Positions 59,136 to 64,000 of a stretch of DNA of 64,000 bases are shown here, piece after piece. The stretch comes from Heracleum sosnowskyi (Eukaryota > Streptophyta > Magnoliopsida > Apiales > Apiaceae): NCBI GenBank assembly GCA_030848705.1, contig JAUIZM010000017.1, positions 496,001 to 560,000 of the forward strand. Direction: 5' to 3'. The notes below the pieces were generated by a model. It was given only the letters and a program-made list of their open reading frames with translations, searched no databases and had not been told where the DNA came from. Position 1 is the first letter of the stretch, and the number at the start of each line of letters is the position of its first letter. A program made the translations under genes and the position numbers.

Positions 59136-62100
59136 TTGCAGGGCATAAAAGAGAGCACCCTTATCTTGGACAGTGGATGCTCAGGACATATGACTGGAAA
59201 CAAAGCCCTGCTATCAGACTTTAAGGAGAAGGCTGGCCCAAAAGTATCCTATGGAGATGGCAACATAGGACGTACTCTGGGATATGGCAATATAAATCTT
59301 GGAAGTGTCATCATATCAAACGTAGCTCTTGTCTCAGGACTCAAGCATGATCTGCTATCTGTAAGTCAAATCTGTGACAGAGGATATCATGTAGATTTTC
59401 ATACTGAACACTGTGAAGTGATCAGTAAATCTACTGGAAAAGTTGTTCTAGTTGGACACAGGCGCAACAACATCTATGAAGCAAGTTTGGTAACAAACTC
59501 TGATGGAAAAACTGTGTGTCTGACAGCAAGAATGTCAAATGAAGAGAGTTGGAAATGGCATAAGAAGCTCTCTCATCTAAATTTGAACAACATCAATGAA
59601 CTGATAAGAAAAGATCTTGTAAGGGGACTTCCCAAGTCAATACTCAGCTTAGATGGCCTGTGTAATTCTTGTCAAAAAGCCAAGCTAAGGAAGTCATCTT
59701 TCAAGAGCAAGTCTGAATCTTCAATTGTGGAGCCATATCATCTTCTACATGTTGATCTCTTTGGTCCAGTAAATGTAATGTCTATGGGCAGAAAGAAATA
59801 TACTCTAGTAATTGTTGATGAGTATACTAGATACACTTGGGTTTATTTCTTGGCAAAGAAGGATGAAACTGCTCAGATTCTGATGGATCATGTAAATCAA
59901 CTGGATAAAGGATCACAGTACAAAGTCAAGATAATAAGAAGTGATAATGGAACTGAATTCAGAAATTCAGTAATGGAAGCTTTCTGCAAAGAAAGAGGAG
60001 TGAAGCAAGAGTTTTCTGCACCAGGGACTCCACAGCAAAATGGTGTAGTTGAAAGAAAGAACAGAACTCTAATCGAAGCTGCCAGAACAATGCTTGATGA
60101 AGCAAAGTTACCAACCTATTTCTGGGCAGAAGCTGTTCAAACTGCTTGTTTTACTCAGAATGCAACATTGATCAACAAGCATGGAAAGACACCATATGAG
60201 ATGGTGAAGAACAAGAAGCCAAATTTGAAATATTTTCATATATTTGGATGTAAGTGTTTTGTTCTGAAGACTCATCCTGAACAGTTGACCAAATTTGAGT
60301 TAAAAGCTGATGAAGGAATTTTTGTTGGCTATCCATTGTCAACAAAAGCATTCAGAGTATACAATCTGAGAACAAAGGTGATTATGGAGTCTATACATGT
60401 GTCATTTGATGACAAGAAAATAACTGGACTTGATGACTTAGATGAATATGATCAACTGCAATTTGAAAATGAAGATTTATTCTCTGATGATGTAAACTCT
60501 GATGAAGCAGTACCGACAAACACTGATGAAGCGGTTCTAATAAACTCTGACGAAGCATACTCTGAACCTTTACTGGTAAATAATGGAGAAACTGAAAATT
60601 CTCAAAACAGAGAACCAGTTGAGGGGGAGCGTGAGGCAGCTCAACATGGTGACTCAAACACACAAAGTGAGTCTGTTGAGGAAGCTGATTCAAACTCTGA
60701 AAGCTCAAACTTTGAGCAGTCCAATTCAGGGGGAGCCTCAGAAGCTGCAGAAAGTCAACACATGAATCAGGAGAGCATGGATCAAGGGGGAGGATTCAAT
60801 ACTGATACCAGAAGCCACTTACCAACAGCAAGAAAGTGGACACAGGCACATACACCTGATCTCATAATTGGAGATCCTGATGCTAGTGTAAGAACTAGAA
60901 GTGCTACTACAAATGAATGCCTGTATCATGCTTTCTTGTCTCAAACAGAACCAAAGAAAGTGGAAGAAGCTCTTCAAGATGCTAACTGGATAACAGCTAT
61001 GCAAGAAGAGTTGAATGAATTTGAGAGGAATGAAGTATGGACACTTGTACCTAGACCAAAGAACAGATCTGTAGTAGGTACAAAGTGGGTTTTCAGAAAC
61101 AAGACTGACAGTGATGGTGTAATTACAAGGAACAAGGCTAGACTTGTAGGAAAAGGCTATTCACAGCAAGAAGGAATTGACTATGATGAAACCTTTGCTC
61201 CAGTTGCAAGATTGGAGGCAATAAGGATTTTTCTGGCCTATGCTGCACATAGAAAGTTCAAAGTCTTTCAGATGGATGTAAAGAGTGCTTTTCTCAATGG
61301 GAAGCTTGAAGAAGAGGTGTTTGTTGAACAACCACCAGGGTTTGTAGATCCCAAACATCCAGATTATGTCTACAGGCTTGACAAGGCTTTATATGGACTA
61401 AAGCAGGCACCAAGAGCATGGTATGAAACTCTGGCTCAATTTCTTTTAGAAAGTGGGTTCACTAGAGGTACAATTGATAAAACCTTGTTTTATTTCAATT
61501 CTGGTGATGATTTGCTTTTAGTTCAAATTTATGTAGATGATATTATTTTTGGATCTACTAATGACAAACTCTGTAAGAAGTTTGCAAAGCTTATGCAGTC
61601 CAGGTACCAAATGAGCATGATGGGAGAGCTTAGTTATTTTCTAGGCTTACAGGTCAAGCAAACAGATGATGGGATTTTTATCAATCAGGCAAAATATACC
61701 AGAAATCTTATGAAGAAATTTGGTATGCTTGATAGTTCATCTGCCACAACTCCCATGGCAACTGCAACAAAGCTAGACAAGGACAGTGGGGCACCAATCG
61801 ATATGACAAACTATAGAGGCATGATAGGGTCTCTGTTGTATCTTACTGCAAGCAGACCAGACATCATGTATGCCACATGTCTTTGTGCAAGATTCCAAGC
61901 AGATCCCAGAGAGCCACATCTAACAGCTGTGAAAAGGATCTTTAAGTATCTTAAAGGAACCATAACCTTGGGTTTGTGGTATCCTAGAGAATCAGAGTTT
62001 AAATTAATTGGTTACTCTGATGCAGATTTTGCAGGCTGTAAGATAGACAGAAAAAGCACAAGTGGAAGTTGTCAATTTTTAGGTGACAGGTTAGTTTCTT

Positions 62101-62474
62101 GGTACAGAAAGAAACAAAAGTCAATCTCAACATCCACTGCAGAAGCAGAGTATATAGCTGCTGGTAGCTGTTGTGCACAAATTCTTTGGATGAAGAATCA
62201 GTTGCTGGATTATGGGTTAAGGTATTCTAAGATACCTATTTTCTGTGATAACCAAAGTGCTATTGCTATGACAGGTAATCCAGTGCAGCACTCCATGACC
62301 AAGCACATCAGCATAAGGTATCATTTTATCAGGGAACATGTGGAAGAAGGAACCATTGAGCTTCATTTTGTGTCTACAGACCAACAACTTGCAGATATCT
62401 TCACCAAGCCTTTGAGTGAAGCTACCTTTACAAGATTGGTAAATGAACTTGGAATGGTCTCTGGTTTTGACTAG
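59136..62474 (+). CDS. Ty1/copia pol polyprotein of the second Sirevirus-like element
   Basis: The uninterrupted frame has 1112 codons. Protease: ILDSGCSGHMTG (Asp12). Zinc region: WHKKLSHLN...CNSCQKAK. Integrase: LLHVDLFGPV, RSDNGTEF, YFWAEA. A Ser/Asn/Glu-rich linker with repeated NSDEA words joins integrase to RT. Reverse transcriptase: VGTKWVFRNK, YDETFAPVARLEAIR, YVDDIIFGS (799-807). RNase H: GYSDADFAG, STAEAEYIAAG, ADIFTKPL. All catalytic residues are present. There is no ATG at the start; the frame begins TTG-CAG-GGC just after the gag stop, in the +1 frame relative to gag. Confidence 0.95.
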   Translation: MQGIKESTLILDSGCSGHMTGNKALLSDFKEKAGPKVSYGDGNIGRTLGYGNINLGSVIISNVALVSGLKHDLLSVSQICDRGYHVDFHTEHCEVISKSTGKVVLVGHRRNNIYEASLVTNSDGKTVCLTARMSNEESWKWHKKLSHLNLNNINELIRKDLVRGLPKSILSLDGLCNSCQKAKLRKSSFKSKSESSIVEPYHLLHVDLFGPVNVMSMGRKKYTLVIVDEYTRYTWVYFLAKKDETAQILMDHVNQLDKGSQYKVKIIRSDNGTEFRNSVMEAFCKERGVKQEFSAPGTPQQNGVVERKNRTLIEAARTMLDEAKLPTYFWAEAVQTACFTQNATLINKHGKTPYEMVKNKKPNLKYFHIFGCKCFVLKTHPEQLTKFELKADEGIFVGYPLSTKAFRVYNLRTKVIMESIHVSFDDKKITGLDDLDEYDQLQFENEDLFSDDVNSDEAVPTNTDEAVLINSDEAYSEPLLVNNGETENSQNREPVEGEREAAQHGDSNTQSESVEEADSNSESSNFEQSNSGGASEAAESQHMNQESMDQGGGFNTDTRSHLPTARKWTQAHTPDLIIGDPDASVRTRSATTNECLYHAFLSQTEPKKVEEALQDANWITAMQEELNEFERNEVWTLVPRPKNRSVVGTKWVFRNKTDSDGVITRNKARLVGKGYSQQEGIDYDETFAPVARLEAIRIFLAYAAHRKFKVFQMDVKSAFLNGKLEEEVFVEQPPGFVDPKHPDYVYRLDKALYGLKQAPRAWYETLAQFLLESGFTRGTIDKTLFYFNSGDDLLLVQIYVDDIIFGSTNDKLCKKFAKLMQSRYQMSMMGELSYFLGLQVKQTDDGIFINQAKYTRNLMKKFGMLDSSSATTPMATATKLDKDSGAPIDMTNYRGMIGSLLYLTASRPDIMYATCLCARFQADPREPHLTAVKRIFKYLKGTITLGLWYPRESEFKLIGYSDADFAGCKIDRKSTSGSCQFLGDRLVSWYRKKQKSISTSTAEAEYIAAGSCCAQILWMKNQLLDYGLRYSKIPIFCDNQSAIAMTGNPVQHSMTKHISIRYHFIREHVEEGTIELHFVSTDQQLADIFTKPLSEATFTRLVNELGMVSGFD

Positions 62475-63854
62475 AGATACTGGTTAGACTCAAAATCTAT
62501 GCATGTTAGATTTAATGCTCATGGTTGTTTGCATGTATTAACTGTTATCTTAGTCAGCATGTTAAACTCTGATGCTAAACTCTGATATCATACTCTGTCA
62601 GTCACAAAGTGTCTATCATACTCTGTCGGTTAAAGTTTGATGATATACTCTGATTGTAATATTGTCTGAAACATATGGACCGATGAAGAAAGCTGTATGA
62701 AGCATGATTTTCAGTAAGTAATCATGAATCCTTCTAAGTATTATAAATTCTGATTACAAAATGTGCAGATATTTTTTTTCAGCATGATACTGTCTTTATA
62801 TTTATAGCATCTCTTAGTTTATTGATCCTATACACTGAGTCTGTATTAGCTGTGTGCTCTTTCTCTCATAAATTAAGTGTATTAACTGATGAAAAGTCTA
62901 AACTCTGACAATTAATTGCAAGTATTTCACCCTCAAAACAAAAGATGCCAACAAGTGCACAAATTCCTTTGAGATCATGTTATGCCTAGGAAGACCCAGG
63001 AACTTATTGTATGAAATAAGGGCTAAAATCTTTGATTTTTGGTGACTAGTGCTAACCACTGATTACTGGAAAAATTAAAAAAAAAAAAAAAATTTAAGGG
63101 GGTGAAAATAAAAGATATATCCAAATGAAAGGATATCAGAAAACAGAGTATAGATCTAAAAATCAGATTTTATGTTATATGAGAGTTTGAGCAACCAGTC
63201 TTTACTGATTTATTTTGTGAATTTTATGCACTTTGAGATGATCTAAATATTGATATTCAGTAAACTCTGCTAATACACACACAAATAATCACACCTGTAC
63301 AGTTTGTGAAAAGAGTTTATTTATAAAGGAGGAGGATTGGTAAAAGCTGATGAGTTGTGTACTCTACGCTGAGGTAATTTTATTTTAATCTCTGATGATT
63401 AAAATTAATTATTTGTTTCAGACAGTTTATAATTTTGAGGAAAAACATTTGTTTTGGTTTTTCAAAAGAGTATGTTTGGGCATTGGTTTAGAAAAGTGTT
63501 AAAGAGAGGAGAGAGATTGCATACATAGGAAAGTGTAATCAGCGGTAATTATTGATGTTTTTACTGCGCATGCGCATTGGAAACTGCCAATTACTGCTGT
63601 CAGTCATTGCATATGTGACACGTGTCTCATTTACACAGTACACGGGGTAAGACAGTTGTGTTTTAATAATTAAAAACTGTTCAGTTTTTAATTTTTAAAT
63701 TTTCTATTTATACATTATACACACAACCGTTCCAGTTTTTCACGACTTACTCCAATTGTATTCTAGTTTCATTCACACATATTCACAAACACTTTCTCTC
63801 CTAAACTCTCTCGTTTTTTTTAAGCTATCTTCTGTTTGTTTCTTGATATTACTA
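62475..63854. other. Spacer between pol and the third ORF of the second Sirevirus-like element
   Basis: It is non-coding, with several copies of AAACTCTGATG(A/C)-like words at 62560-62660 and a purine run (A16 then TTTAAGGGGGTGAAAA) at 63073-63110. TATTTATA at 63705-63712 followed by a CA/CT-rich leader resembles a core promoter ahead of the ORF at 63855. Confidence 0.5.
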
Positions 63855-64000
63855 ATGGCTTCAACTGCTTTCACTGCTTCTGGACTTGAGTTTGTTCCAA
63901 ATAACTATGCTGCTCCGTTGAAGAATGAGAACGCACCAGAGGCGTTTCATTTAATACAGAATTTCTTGGCTAAGTCTGACATTGGTCATGCTCTTACCGC
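63855..64000 (+). CDS. Start of the third ORF (env-like position) of the second Sirevirus-like element, partial
   Basis: The frame from ATG 63855 is open to the window end (48 codons), beginning MASTAFTASGLEFVPNNYAA. It aligns in layout with the start of the third ORF of the first element (33527): an LEFV/FELV phrase, then NNY, then a PEAF/FKPW region, then QNFLAKS/QFLNSN and a HAL/HAI phrase. This supports homology and the same position after pol. Function is not known; no signal peptide is visible. Confidence 0.7.
   Translation, partial: MASTAFTASGLEFVPNNYAAPLKNENAPEAFHLIQNFLAKSDIGHALT

Larger units (their letters stand above)
56232..64000 (+). mobile_element. Second Sirevirus-like Ty1/copia retrotransposon (runs off the window)
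   Basis: The order is 5-prime LTR (56232-56725), primer site, gag, pol, spacer and the start of a third ORF. Domain order and the post-pol ORF match the first element, but the LTR is different and much shorter. The 3-prime LTR is not in the window, so a target duplication cannot be tested. Confidence 0.88.

Overview
The window is plant nuclear DNA, almost certainly from a eudicot. It carries three ordinary plant genes with spliced or leader introns, AT-rich spacers, many small DNA transposons and large LTR retrotransposons. No bacterial or organellar features are visible. The plant family cannot be settled from the sequence alone; an asterid is only a guess.

1-24.5 kb is the gene-bearing half. 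It opens with the edge of a minus-strand Ty3/gypsy-type element (gag start, PBS region and LTR part). A UDP-glucose 6-dehydrogenase gene (UGD) follows at 5.45-8.1 kb, with an intronless CDS and a leader intron. A C2H2 zinc-finger regulator with five fingers and a C-terminal EAR motif lies at 12.3-14.0 kb. The plastidial alpha-glucan phosphorylase gene (PHO1 type) occupies 16.07-24.47 kb on the minus strand; all 15 coding exons could be placed, giving a 984-residue protein with the plastid-specific insertion. UGD makes UDP-glucuronate for cell-wall polymers and PHO1 acts on starch, but nothing shows that the three genes are functionally linked.

Small DNA elements sit between the genes: three hAT-type elements with 8-bp target duplications (2.96-3.78, 10.44-11.02 and 25.94-27.00 kb), a Stowaway element (9.68-9.86 kb), a Harbinger/Tourist element inside a retrotransposon, a short CACTA element (55.2-55.6 kb), a Helitron-type 3-prime end (54.26 kb) and several local duplications.

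28.06-52.50 kb is a four-level nest. (1) A solo LTR with TSD GATAC is split by (2) a 23.4-kb Sirevirus-like Ty1/copia element on the minus strand, with gag, pol and a broken third ORF. The gag of that element is split by (3) a 10.6-kb Ty3/gypsy element with TSD TCAGG and a decayed interior, which contains (4) a 384-bp Tourist-like MITE with TSD TAA.

From 56.23 kb to the window end lies a second Sirevirus-like element on the plus strand: 5-prime LTR, primer binding site, gag with one stop codon, an intact pol, a 1.4-kb spacer and the start of a third ORF related to that of the first element. The most distinctive observations are the dated nest, a recently inserted gypsy element with a dead interior, and a gag-pol junction shared by the two Sirevirus-like elements that looks more like a splice acceptor than a frameshift site.
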